From assembly GCA_030248215.1 (NCBI GenBank), contig JASANG010001784.1:209525-273524 (forward strand): a stretch of 64,000 nt of DNA, read 5' to 3'. Both the position numbers and the translations under genes were made by a program. Within the stretch, counting starts at the first letter, position 1. Each line of letters opens with the position of its first letter. Positions 50,939 to 62,053 of the stretch are shown piece after piece. Source of the DNA: Enoplolaimus lenunculus (lineage: Eukaryota > Nematoda > Enoplea > Enoplida > Thoracostomopsidae). The notes below the pieces were generated by a model that saw only the letters and a program-made list of their open reading frames with translations, had not been told where the DNA came from and did not search any database.

Positions 50939-51319
50939 GCTCACCGTTAGCCGGCAGCGTCGGGTCCTAAACTCAAGGGACCATTCACTTAAAAACTAAC
51001 CATCTTCGATACCGGCGTTTAAGCAAAATAGGAAATGTGAAAAATTGTTAGAATAAACCTGAATATTAACAGCAAACTAATCAAACCTAAGCCTAAACCT
51101 TTAGCTTAAACCTAAAACAATCCGGAAAATTCAAGTCAAAACCACGAACGTCCAATAAGAAAACGTGAGAAAAATGCACAATTAAAAGTGTGACTGTTTT
51201 TCTCGCTTTCTGCGCACGCTCTCGAGCGGCAATCCACACCGGTTTATGCCGCTCAGAACGAAACCCTGTCAACCCCCCTGACTAAAACCTATCAATACTA
51301 CAATACGATAAAAACCTAA
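50939..51319. other. Intergenic
   Basis: A worn TTAGGC-like patch (CCTAAGCCTAAACCTTTAGC) at about 51087; otherwise nothing. Confidence 0.35.
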
Positions 51320-51543
51320 GTCCATATTCTCAAATGTGTATAGCACCTATCATCAGTTAGTAAAAACTTTCCAAAAACTCGCTAACTATTGCAGTTACTA
51401 AACACAAAATTGGTACACAAGTAGAGCCAAACAATTGCCAAAAATGCGTCTAAGTTTGAGCGTCAATTGTTACTGGTACGAATGCTACAAAACCTGTCAC
51501 CAACTGGCAATTAGGTGCTACACACATTTAAGAATACGAGCCC
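51320..51543. mobile_element. F2 MITE
   Basis: TCCATATTCTCAAATGTG ... CACACATTTAAGAATACGAG with inner ACCTATCATCAGTTAG blocks. Confidence 0.7.
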
Positions 51544-52443
51544 TTGGCCTAACCATTACAATATAAGCAAACCAAAACCTAAACAAAAGCCTAAACCTGA
51601 GCGAGTGATCAAACCACAAAACACTCGGTCTTGAGAGCTCAAAATTGATCCCTCAAATTTTCACGCTTGGACCCATCTGCTCATATGTTCCATTTAATTA
51701 TGTTTTTGTATAACAGAACGTTGAATATATTAAATAAAGAAGATATATTTATGAAAATACAAAAAAAAACACCATTTCATCATAGCTGAATTTATACAAC
51801 CAATATTTAACCATCTGCCGGTCCGAAAATAATATCTGTATTTCGAATACAGATCATGTTATCAACCCGTGAGACAGGGCACCTCGCATATTTTTCAAAG
51901 TCACACACGATACAGCAACACCCAATTCATGGTCATTTTCAAATGTGTATAGCATTTATCATCAGTTTTGAAAATATTTGACTTGCAAACTTGCAAGCTA
52001 AATGAATACTGTAGGTTCTCTGGTATTCTAATGTTCGTATCGCTAGATCGCAACGTCGGAGCGAGGGAAAAGCGGCGGCTTTTTGGTTACCTCCTCAAAC
52101 AGGCATTTGACCCGTTTTGATTTTGTCAAACGTTTGCCACATTCAGCCTCGACGAACCGCTCACGATCGGTACACTGCGAAATTTGAATTTTTAAAAAAT
52201 TCGATTTTTAAGCTCAATCGTTAATCAATATTATGCTTTACGGCACCATTTATTCACACCTCGCGTAGCTAAAAATTAAACGTACGCTGCTGATTTCAGA
52301 TTTTTGCGACAAAAATCTGTTATCAGTAGCTTATACAAGATTAGCAATAAAAGCCTACAAGCATTCTTCTAGTAAAATTTTTGAAAACAAGAAAAATGTT
52401 ATTTTTGCAATTAAACATGATGCATACTGCAGTTCAAAACATG
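51544..52443. other. Intergenic
   Basis: F2 left-arm fragment at 51938-51975 (CAAATGTGTATAGCATTT). No gene seen. Confidence 0.35.
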
Positions 52444-52701
52444 AGCCAATGTAAAGAACTCGGGCGGAACAGTATTATAAGCATATTTCTAAGTCTAAGC
52501 CTAAGCCTAAGCCTAAGCCTAAACGTAAGCGTAAGAATGAGCATATTCTTACGTCTAAGCCAAAGCCTAAGCCTAAGCGTAAGAATGAGTATATTCGAAA
52601 GCTAAAACCTAAGCGTATGCCTAAGCTTAAGCGTACGAATTAAATCTTACTCTATTGCCGCCCCACAGAACAACGTTCCGCCCCTGACCTTTACATGGGC
52701 C
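52444..52701 (-). mobile_element. F1 MITE, subfamily A, multi-cassette
   Basis: GCCAATGTAAAGAACTCGGG ... CCCTGACCTTTACATGGGCC. Three cassettes of CCTAAG units parted by GTAAGAATGAGxATATTC. Confidence 0.82.
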
Positions 52702-52949
52702 AAAATATATCACTATATACTCTCGCTTGCAATAAACTTTCAAATGCCCTCTCACCACGAAATCCCGGCTCCGCCCTTGCCTGTCATGTTCTATTCGAGC
52801 GTTTTTTAACCTACCAAGCTTAACTCGGTTTCATTTTAGGTTAAATTTAGCGCAAACATTTAGAGTCAATTGAACAGTTTTTAGAGTCAAAAAATACCCT
52901 GGTTTGTCGAATCCGGTTTCAAAAGTCTACTTAAATTCATTTATAACAT

Positions 52950-53030
52950 ATGCGCAACGGTTTTAGCTTTAAAAAGCATCCGTTAATTGAATTAACCCGT
53001 CCGCGCTATCCGGTCACGGTCTACAACCAG
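52950..53030 (+). CDS. Possible first exon of a small unrecognised gene
   Basis: ATG preceded by an in-frame TAA, then 27 codons: MRNGFSFKKHPLIELTRP, YPVTVYNQ. It ends at CAG|GTATTG in phase 0. It matches in phase the exons at 56186 and 58294, giving a 105-residue Pro/Asn/Ser-rich protein with no evident membrane segment. Function unknown. Confidence 0.35.
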
Positions 53031-53110
53031 GTATTGAGACTCGCAGGCAGATTTATAGGGGCAAAACAAAATATTTGTACGTCGAATTCTTCTTATGCTA
53101 TTGAGAAATT

Positions 53111-53254
53111 GGCCAATGTTACTTTAAGGGCGGTAACAGTAGATTAAGCGTAATCCTAAGCCCAAGCCTAAGCAAAAAAAGTAGTCTAGAATCTAAATCT
53201 GCTCTTTTATACATCCACCAGAAACCTGGACGCCCCTTAAAGTAACATTGGGCC
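53111..53254 (-). mobile_element. F1 MITE, subfamily C, with near-exact 8-bp TSD
   Basis: GAGAAATT/GAGAATTT flanks. GGCCAATGTTACTTTAAGGG ... CTTAAAGTAACATTGGGCC. Confidence 0.85.
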
Positions 53255-54132
53255 GAGAATTTTATCGGTCAAGGGGGGTGTGCGTGATGGAGCAGCCCCC
53301 TCGCCTTCTTGTAGCTGCGGGTTTCTTCCACAGGGACCGATCCTGAGTTGTCACTTAAGCTTCAAAGCTTAGACAACACTTGTTTAAAAACAAATACGCT
53401 TGAACATAGGTCAAAACCCAGTATAATAGGAGAGTTGCACATGTGTTCAACTACGGATGACTGGTATTTGTTATTTATATTAAACTCTAAATAGCGACAA
53501 TCATTGCAGAATAAATAGATATATTCTCAAATGTGTACAACACCTATCAATAATTTGAAATAATCATACAACGAAGCTATTAAGCAAAATAAACTATACT
53601 GGAGTATAGAAGCATATCTCTCGCAACAAAAACTGTTAATCAATTCTTACGGTCTCAAAACAATATCTATACTACGCCCCTGAAGGCAAACTTCTTACTT
53701 GCAATCTTATACTTAATTTTCAAAGTCTTAAGTTAGTTTCATATTGAAAAATTCAATATTTTGAAAAAACGCCCCAATTTTAAATTTGAACAGCAATTAT
53801 AGACGGAAAGATTGGCAAAATAAAGTATTCAGATACGGTATATCCGTGCCTGAAGCTATTCAGAACTTTTTTGTTCTTATGCTAATTGTCATTTCAGACA
53901 CTGAAAAACAACGTATGATAATAGCTTGAAAGATGCTAAAACAAACAACGCCCTGACGGATCCACATGAGCCCGGACAGGCCATGTCCGCAACTCGGGAT
54001 CAGAATCATACCTTTTGTATTAAGATTTGGTACTGAAATTTACAAGTAAATTTGACTTTGATCAAATATATCATTACTGAAAATACAATGAAATGAGCTG
54101 ATGTGAAAACACGAAAGAGCTCTACAATATTT
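53255..54132. other. Intergenic or intronic
   Basis: F6 fragment at 53395-53462 (GAGAGTTGCACATGTG) and F2 left arm at 53518-53555. No gene seen. Confidence 0.35.
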
Positions 54133-54329
54133 GGCCAATGTTACTTTTTAGGCCGTTGCAGTAGGTTAAGCGTATTCCTAAGTCTAAGCTTAATCCTGAA
54201 CGTTGCAAAAGCGTTTCCTTAAACCTAAGCCTTAGCATAAGTCTAAGCAAAAAAATGTAGTCTAAAATGTAAACCTACTCTTTTACAAAGCAACCAGAAA
54301 CCGGGATGGCCCTAAAAGTAACATGAGCC
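54133..54329 (-). mobile_element. F1 MITE, subfamily C, with near-exact 8-bp TSD
   Basis: CAATATTT/CAAAATTT flanks. GGCCAATGTTACTTTTTAGG ... CCTAAAAGTAACATGAGCC. Confidence 0.82.
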
Positions 54330-54399
54330 CAAAATTTCGATAATAGCACTAATATGAAGAGTTGATGATCACTCCATTTAGCAAGAGTATGCCACTGAG

Positions 54400-54662
54400 T
54401 ACATTGCACCTATGGAAGAAATAATGTACCCTGCGTGTGTTGCGTTTTTAGCCACCCACGATTTTTGACGGGGGGTAAAATTCTATCAACAATAAACCTT
54501 CTTCCCCTGCTATTCGTCTAACAGGATTTCTACGGTTAACGAAATAATTGAGTGTTGACCAGCACGTTGCTTGCATTGAATGTGACGTCGACTCCCGCAT
54601 CAAATACAGCAAAGGTCTGGCAAAAACGCAACACGTGCTGGTACATTTTATAATATGCAAAT
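54400..54662. mobile_element. F7 MITE
   Basis: ATAATGTACCCTGCGTGTG then GTTGCGTTTTTAG on the left; GCAAAAACGCAACACG then TGGTACATTTTATAA on the right. Confidence 0.65.
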
Positions 54663-54779
54663 TTTAGCTAATTTACCCTTGTCTAAGAGTGATTATTCAC
54701 TCAGGCTAATATTGATTAGACTTATCCATCCAGAAAGCATAGCCCTAGTTTCCTCAGTCCGCGCATCTTGAGTATTTAC

Positions 54780-54932
54780 GACATTTCAACGCGAATTCCC
54801 CCCCCCGGTAAATTTTTGCCCCCCCCCCCCCCAAGAAGTTGCTCAATCTTGCTTGTAAGTCATTAAATACCCTTGAATGCCCCTCCTGAAAATTTTTTGC
54901 CCCCCCTAGGAAGGTGAGCTGGCTACGGGCTT
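54780..54932 (-). mobile_element. F8 MITE with poly-C runs
   Basis: Ends GGAAGGTGAGCTGGCTACGG. Contains C9 and C14 homopolymers at 54797-54832. Confidence 0.65.
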
Positions 54933-55805
54933 GCGTGTACAGCGAGTGCAACCATATTATAGAGTTATTTGCTACTGCTGGCAAGATCAGCAATTATATT
55001 TAGTTCAGAACTCGGACCCACATTTTTCATCCAGTGGATACGCCCCCCCCCCCCCAGATAATTGAAACTTTTTTAAGTGAGTTTATTATGTTACCAAATC
55101 AAAAAATTAGTCTTTTCCCTTGGACAAAACATCGCAACGAAAGAAAGGGTTGAGCCCCTAGACACCCTTATTAGCTACGCTCTTAAAGTAGAAGCCTAAA
55201 CCAATCACGGGCAAAAATGCACTGCGTTTATTTCGATGTATTCGTTAAACTCGAGTCAATTATGACAGGAATTTACATAATCAGCCGCTAATTGAAAAAT
55301 TTAAAACTGAACTTTACATTTAACCCGTACCAAGTGGGTATAGCAGCCAGTTCGAGATTTAAGGGTTAACTCGTTCAGAAATTTGGAGCCCGGAATATTG
55401 ACCATCTCATTCAGCTGGAAACACACCGAACGTGCCCTTTGAAATAATTAAACAACTTGGCGACCATTTCCAAAAATCCGTTATGACCCTTTACTTACCC
55501 ACCCATATAATGGAACAGTATTATCATCAACCCCCCCCTCCCTAAAACGTCATTACAAAATACTAATTTTTCAAAGTTTCACCCCCTGATCAACTTTGTA
55601 CTATGCAATATTTATAAAACGTTGCCGAGGTTTTTTAACCATTATCGGTATTTTGTAATTTATGCTCAAACTACTAATATATGAGCACCCACAAATTTTG
55701 AAATTATTGCGAGGGTGGAATCTACTCAATAGTCCGAGGTCGTTGTCTTGGGTCTGGCGTGATTTTGGCTTCTAAAACGACAAAAATATAGCTTATAAAT
55801 TTTCG
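54933..55805. other. Intergenic or intronic
   Basis: A C14-type homopolymer near 55046; no gene or known repeat. Confidence 0.35.
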
Positions 55806-56035
55806 GGCCCATGTTATAGAACAGGGTCGGATCGTTTACAGGCGGAGCTGTAATAGGGCCAGTTTAAGCTTTAGACTAATTTTTTTGCTTAGGTTTAGGC
55901 TTAGGCTTAGGCTATGGAATAGGCATTACGCTTAGGCTTAGGCTTAGGAATAGGCCTTACGCTTAGGCTTAGGCTAAGACTTAGGTTTAGGAATATGTTT
56001 ATACTACTGTTCCGGCCCTGTACTATACATTGGCC
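55806..56035 (+). mobile_element. F1 MITE, subfamily B, with exact 8-bp TSD
   Basis: AATTTTCG on both sides. GGCCCATGTTATAGAACAGG ... CCCTGTACTATACATTGGCC. Cassettes of TTAGGC units parted by GGAATAGGCxTTAC. Confidence 0.88.
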
Positions 56036-56185
56036 AATTTTCGTATATACGTGGTTATGCTTTATATTTAGCTTGATTTTGTTCAACACAACATTCTTTG
56101 TTCTCAAAACCACAAACCGATTCAATAAGCATTTATGTTGCGTAATAAGCTTCGACTTTCGTTATTTCAAAGCTTTTTTATTCAG

Positions 56186-56293
56186 CTAACGAGTCAAAAT
56201 TTGGATCCAAGCACAAGTCCTGTTTCCTTATTCAATCAGCCCAAAAGTTCGGGCGATGCCTTCGCTGAATCTGACCATGAATTTTATGAAATG
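56186..56293 (+). CDS. Possible middle exon of the small unrecognised gene
   Basis: Acceptor TTTTTTATTCAG, phase 0, 36 codons (LTSQNLDPSTSPVSLFNQ through HEFYEM), donor ATG|GTATTG. Without splicing the frame continues only seven codons (to GLPSH) before TAA. An F4 MITE lies 38 bases downstream. Confidence 0.4.
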
Positions 56294-56330
56294 GTATTGG
56301 GTCTGCCAAGCCATTAAGAGTACACTGCAA

Positions 56331-56538
56331 AAAATGGTGAGTCAAATTGACTCCTAAATATGCTTTTCAGGATTACACAAACTGAGTCAAATTCGACGCC
56401 GCCAGAGTCAAATTCAACTCATCTGAGTCGCTCAGCGAGTTGAATTTGGCTCTGGTGGAGTCGACTTTTACTCATTTTATGTAGTCCTGTAGAGCCGGTT
56501 TCAGATAGAGTCAATTTAACTCACCATTTTTGTAAAAT
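56331..56538. mobile_element. F4 MITE
   Basis: TA-CACTGCAAAAAATGGTGAG ... AACTCACCATTTTTG; the last bases of the right end are worn. Confidence 0.7.
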
Positions 56539-56637
56539 TTAAATATTTGTTGAATTTAAGTTTTCAAGCGAAAAATTAATTTTGAACTTTAGCGGATGAA
56601 ACGCAGTGAAATTTAAAAATACTCCATCAACAAAACT

Positions 56638-56804
56638 GCGAATGTAAAGAACGCGGGCGAAAGAGTAGTATAAGCATATTCCTAAGCCTAAAAGGTAAGC
56701 TTAAGCATAAGAATGGGCTTATACCTAAACCTAAGGTTAACCTAAGCCTAAGCGAAAAATTAGTCTAAAGCCAGTCTCTGATGTTTATATGGACCGAAAT
56801 TTCT
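56638..56804 (-). mobile_element. Worn F1 MITE
   Basis: GAATGTAAAGAACGCGGGCG ... TCTGATGTTTATATGGACC, with several CCTAAG units. Confidence 0.6.
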
Positions 56805-57013
56805 AGGAGCCGTTTTAAAAAAATGTAGCGATTGAAAAATTGAAAGGTGTTTAAAAAGATTGGGAAACTGATAAAACGATATTTGGTGCCAAAATAGAAT
56901 TTTCAAATAGCCAAAATCCCAAAATCTATTGTGAAAAACGAAAGACCTAAACAATTGTTCAGTTTCCGTTTGAACACAAAAGATTATTTCGTACTTTCAA
57001 AAATATCTGATCA

Positions 57014-57632
57014 ATCGGGGTACAACCGGAGGTATGTCTCAGACACCGACAGAACACCGAAATCCACCTACGGTTCCGGTAGAAATTCTGCTGGAGGTTC
57101 CGGAAATTTTGGTAGTGAATCTTTACATAGTTTTACAAAATTTATCCGTTTGAAGCGTTTCGTTATAACTTTTGCATGATGCAACCGCATCTCCGGTTCC
57201 TGTTTAATATCCGGCAAAAACTTATATTAGTATCTGGCTCCGGTAGCTGGTATAATCCAACCTGATACCGGATATTTTCTGATGTGGTGCCGAATATCAT
57301 AAAAGTGCTTTTTACAAGTAAGCGTGTTTAACATCTTGCTGCGATTACATTTCTGGGCAAGTCAACAAGTTTAAGTTTTGATACGTTTTAAGCTAATTTT
57401 AACTTATGTAAGCGAGCGAGAGGTAAACGTATTTTTGCATAATTTCCATTGATTAGCAGCGATATGAACTTTACTGCAGACGAAACCTGGAACACGGTAA
57501 AAATTCAGCAGAAAATACATTATTTTAATATATACAATATCCGGTATCCGGTTCCTGTTCCGGTAAGAAATTTTGTATTCGTATCCGGGTCCGGTGTCCG
57601 GCCGGTAAATTAATATTCGGTCGCACCCTGAA
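57014..57632. mobile_element. F12 element
   Basis: GGGGTACAACCGGAGG ... ATTCGGTCGCACCCTGA. Many TCCGGTxCCGG words near both ends. Confidence 0.6.
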
Positions 57633-57859
57633 CGTTTGCTACAATTTTGAGGAAAAACCTACAAACGTTTAAGCTTACCACCAAAATATTTAACAACATC
57701 GTACAGGTATTCGCTAAAATTAGCAAATTCGATACCATTTTAACTACCTAATTTCAGCTTTCCTCCGACTCACACAGCTGCTAATTTTGCTGTTTTTCGG
57801 CTCCGGGTCCGGTGCCTTATAGTGTTCACTTCCCGGGGCATCGTGTTATATACGTTTAT

Positions 57860-58208
57860 AGCATGGTGCAACCGGAAGTCTGCCTCCGGCGCCGGCTCCG
57901 GTATAATTTTTGACGAAAGTTCCGGAAAATTCGGTAGTAAAATTTTTCATAATTTTGCAAAATTTATCAGTTTAGCGCGTTTCGTTTTATTTTTGCAACT
58001 ATTTTCAAGAATGAATTTCCGAAGTTTCGCAGAAAATTAGCGTCAAACCAAACAACTTTACAACATATTGCAGATATTGGCTAAAATGAACTAATTAACC
58101 ATCAATTTTACTACCTAAAATTTCGCTTCGCCTCCGGTTGCGGCTCCGGCTGCGGCAAGTTTCGTTGATCTCCGGTTCTGGTATTTTTCACCTCCGGTTG
58201 CACCCTGG
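57860..58208. mobile_element. F12 element
   Basis: GCATGGTGCAACCGGAAG ... CACCTCCGGTTGCACCCTG. Confidence 0.65.
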
Positions 58209-58293
58209 TTCACAGTTTAATCCACTGTTTACATGCAGTTATGAATGACCCGTTTAAGCGAAAAAAATCCATAAAACACAGTGTCCATTTCAG

Positions 58294-58422
58294 CTATTTA
58301 ACGTTGAAAATCACAGACCAAACAAACCACAAAACATTGTTCGATACGTCACCAACAGCTCCGTGGGGAAATCAATACAGAACAACTTGGGACCATTTAC
58401 GCCTCCTAAATCATATTTGTAA
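58294..58422 (+). CDS. Possible last exon of the small unrecognised gene
   Basis: Acceptor GTCCATTTCAG, phase 0, 42 codons and TAA. It reads LFNVENHRPNKPQNIVRYVT and ends NNLGPFTPPKSYL. A longer overlapping ORF (58241-58486) lies in another frame; I prefer this one because of the clean acceptor, the phase match and the protein-like composition. Confidence 0.42.
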   Translation, partial: LFNVENHRPNKPQNIVRYVTNSSVGKSIQNNLGPFTPPKSYL

Positions 58423-58983
58423 ACACGGCATACGCGATTCGAGGGTCGAATACTGTGGGTACCTTCACCTTGAAAACATTTCATGAGACGAAATAAACAC
58501 ACTTTCAAGCGATAAATATCTCATTTTAATGCAGAGGTCAAACAAATTTTCTCGCTCGCTCCGTTCGCTGTCAAAAATTTTTTTGCTGTCAATGTATATG
58601 ACCCTATCAGTTGACTGGTGACTGTAAGACAACACTCTAGGGATAACTCTGACCGTTTGTACCACACAGACAGTGTGATTATCTTCTAACGTGGCATGGG
58701 GGTATTAGGGTAACTGCTTAAGCTGTCACGTTTAAACTGATATACTTTGGCTTGGGTCTGTTGTTGGTATACATTGAAATGGAAGGTATGTCGGCGGTGA
58801 TTTGTGTTTGAGTCAGTGGCGTAGTAAAGGATTTCAATTTGGTATGGCATATCCTCATTTTAAAAGGTTCGAGCGCAGACAGTGAGAAAATTTTAATTTT
58901 CGTTTATTAGATCCAGCAGGTTATTCTAAAGCGTTCCCGTAGCCAAAGAAAGTCCCGAAAGCGCCAGTCCCACACCCCTAGAA
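58423..58983. other. Intergenic
   Basis: An F13-like TTCTCGCTCGCTCCGTTCGC at about 58549; otherwise nothing. Confidence 0.35.
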
Positions 58984-59132
58984 GCCAAGGGGGGCTGAGT
59001 GGCTCAGCCCCCCTGGAAAAACTTTGGGGCCCCTAGAAGATTTTCAACCTTGCTGGTAAGTCACTGAAGACCTTTAAATGCCCCTCCTGAAAATTTTTTA
59101 GCCCCCTATAGCAAGGTTGGCTGGCTACGGGC
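58984..59132 (-). mobile_element. F8 MITE
   Basis: AGGGGGGCTGAG ... CAAGGTTGGCTGGCTACGGG. Confidence 0.7.
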
Positions 59133-59371
59133 CTTTGGAACCATCTAAAGGACTTCTTCAATGCTTACAAGGTTACGGTTCTTGTGTTTTTGAAAATTGT
59201 AGGATACCATACATTTATATACATTTTTATAGGTTCATGATGATAAAATTTCCCTCTGAGAACATAATTTTGTTTCACCTAAGTTTCGAATCTTCAATCT
59301 GAATATCCAATTTACCTCAACTGAAACGTTATGCTGGTTTAAATCAATAACTGCGAATTAATGCTTATAGC

Positions 59372-59440
59372 CAGGAGCTGTATTTGCAATTGTGTTTAGC
59401 AATCATCACCAGTCAGCAATACGTTTTCAAACAAGCGAAC
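59372..59440 (+). repeat. F2 left-arm fragment
   Basis: TAGCAATCATCACCAGTCAG then GTTTTCAAACAAGCG. Confidence 0.45.
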
Positions 59441-59944
59441 TGTGGCAGCTGTGCGGCTTAAAATCGCACTTAAGTCATGTTTCTGCAACCCAACCAATGT
59501 GCAATTGCCACGTATATAATAACAATGCGCACTTGTTTGATCTTAATTGCCCACAGAAAGTCCAGCAGGTGATTTAATAAGGAGGGACACTGGGGGGGTG
59601 GGGTCCAAAATATAATGGTCGAATAATTTCCCGGGCGAAACGAGTTAGACCCCCCGAACCCCAATTGTAGCATTAAATCCTTATACAAAATAACAATCTT
59701 TGGCTTGGAAGAGGGGAGACCTTAGTTTACTGCTCGTCCAATACCACGTGTACGATGTACAACAGTCTTCTAAATCTTGGTTTAGGGGTTACCTTAGGTT
59801 CAAACTGTCCAGATGTTACCGTAGTGCGACGATGGTAAATGCCTCCTGTACCTTGAAGGCTTCAACATTAACCCCCCATTCTTAACGAGCAAGTTTTTAC
59901 ATCGAGGACTTGTAGCTGCAAGTTCAGTTTAAAAACCCATTAAA
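59441..59944. other. Intergenic
   Basis: Nothing supported. Confidence 0.35.
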
Positions 59945-60062
59945 ATTATAAAACTTGCAGCTGTAAGATGCATCTGCAAACTCTTGCAGCAAAAACTTGC
60001 ACATGCAAATTGTAGCTGCAAATTCTTGCTGCAAATATGTCTGTATGCGAAATGGCTTAAAA
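59945..60062. mobile_element. F9 MITE, partial
   Basis: AACTTGCAGCTGTAAGATGC, CTTGCAGCAAAAACTTGCAC and GCAAATTGTAGCTGC. Confidence 0.5.
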
Positions 60063-60798
60063 CTTGGAAGAACTCAAATTTCTGCTAAAATTGAACCAAC
60101 CCATCCTTCAAAAGCGTTCAAAACGTTCGCTATCTGCAATTTATTTTCGCTTTTTGCTTCAAAAACTTTTTAAAAAATACAGCACAACACCAAGTGAACT
60201 AATCAAGACAAGTTTTAGGGTTCAAAAAATCTCTAAGGACCCCCCAAACGCACGGTAGCCTACAGATATCAACTGTTACTGGCGTAGCTATTCAGGGGGA
60301 GACCTGGGGCGTGACCCCTGTTTTTCTGAAATAGTCGCCCCCTCCAAAAAATATGGCTATTTTGGCGACATTAAAACAATTTTTTGTTCGCAAAATATGT
60401 TTTGCTTCATGAAATTTTTGCTCTCGCCCCCCCCTTCCCTATTTTAGTAATTTCTGGACGCAGATCTGACCAGTAAAAGGTGTCGTGATATCCTACGGTA
60501 AAAGATACAAAACGCTCCAAAGGTTTGGGGCTCAACCACCGAGGTAATTTATCAAAACCTGTAGCGTTTTAAATGGTTCGCTAAACCCGTTGCAATCGCA
60601 CTGATTGCGTTCCTGAACTGAATAAAAGTTGCTCTTTTCAAGCTGACATTAAAAATGTTTTCTAATTGATGAGAAAACAGCTGTGGTTTGGCATCGGCCG
60701 CCGATGTCAAATCCAATGACGGCTTAAATCTTCGAAAATTAAACCATTTCCGAGCGAAGCGTGAAAAAATTTATGTCAATTTATTGAACCAAAAGTAT
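60063..60798. other. Intergenic
   Basis: Nothing recognised. Confidence 0.35.
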
Positions 60799-61013
60799 GA
60801 CCCATGTATAGAACACGGCCGGAACAGTAGTATAAGCGTATTGCTAAGCCTAAGTATAAGCCTAAGCCTAAGCGTATGGATTAGCGTATTCCTAAGCCTA
60901 AGCCTAAGCCTAAGCGAATGGATGAGTGTATTCCTATGCCTAAGCCTAAGTCTAAACAACAAAATTAGTCTAAAGCTTAAACTGACTCTATTATAGCCAC
61001 TCCGAAAAACGTA
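60799..61013 (-). mobile_element. F1 MITE, subfamily B, right end cut off
   Basis: GACCCATGTATAGAACACGG, three CCTAAG cassettes and CTAAAGCTTAAACTGACTC; it stops after CGAAAAACG. Confidence 0.75.
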
Positions 61014-61463
61014 ACGAAACGATCAAATATTGTGGGCATAAAGTTGAAAACATTAATTTTGACGCATTGAAACCAACGGAACGGAAATGCTGCCCTCGAC
61101 TGGTTGCCGGAGTTAATTGTTAATGTTCAGATGGATCAATGTTAGGAATAAAAACTTATTTTGAAAACTAAAAATATATTATTTTTAAATTCTGAATTCA
61201 TAAAATTATAGTTTTCAAACGGTTATCCCACTGAACCACAGTCTTCTAAAACGAGTGAAATTTAACGTAACATTTAGCAGATTTTTTGACGATGCGAAAT
61301 AGTTATTGTCACCCGCCAATCAACCCCCGCCACCAGCTGGGCCATACCTCCAACAGGGATAAAAATTAAAATTTTGTGTTAAGATTTACTACTAAAATTG
61401 TGTCTCATGATCGGTCTGGCTCTTTTGGGCTTCGAAATATTAGCATTAGATTAAACCTAATTT
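61014..61463. other. Intergenic with F13 fragment
   Basis: CAACAGGGATAAAAATTAAA then GTGTTAAGATTTACTAC at about 61355 matches F13. Confidence 0.4.
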
Positions 61464-61659
61464 CGACAATGTTACTTTGACAGGCTTTAATAGTAGTATA
61501 ACCATATTACTAGACCTAAGCGTAAGCCTAACTCTAAACCTCACCATATAAGATAAAGGCTATAACTAAACTTAAGAAGCCTAAGCAAAAAAATCAGCCT
61601 AAAACTTAAGCTTATTATAGTCCGGCAAAAAACGGTTCACCCGCAAAATAACGTGGGCC
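61464..61659 (-). mobile_element. Worn F1 MITE
   Basis: GACAATGTTACTTTGACAGG ... AAAATAACGTGGGCC, with CCTAAG-like units. Confidence 0.6.
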
Positions 61660-62053
61660 CAAAATTCTAACACATAACAACACTCGGTTAACATTAGATT
61701 AGAATTAAATAGAATTAAACGTTACTTCAGTGTAAAAGGTTTGTGGTATTAACCGGGATTTTATAAGACTTTCAAATCGGTTTCAGGGTAATGGTGTCCC
61801 TAATAAAATGCGTCCACGTGATACGTCAGCCGAAATGTGGACCATTACGTGCGGACCGGTCCATTTATTAGTGACATGCGTGCAATTTCATGTGACGCAA
61901 AATTTCGTTTATTAATTTATTAAATTGCTCAAATATTAATATTAAATTGCTAAAAATCAACACAAGCAAGTAAATTTAAGCTTATTATATCAAAACTAAG
62001 TGTTGACAGCTGAAGATAAGTTTTAAAGCATAGTGTTAGCCTTATGCCTGATG
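61660..62053. other. Intergenic
   Basis: Nothing recognised. Confidence 0.35.

Noticed and set aside
58241-58486. 81-codon ORF starting ATG
   Set aside because: A different frame entered from the acceptor at 58293 gives a better exon; this one is probably its shadow.
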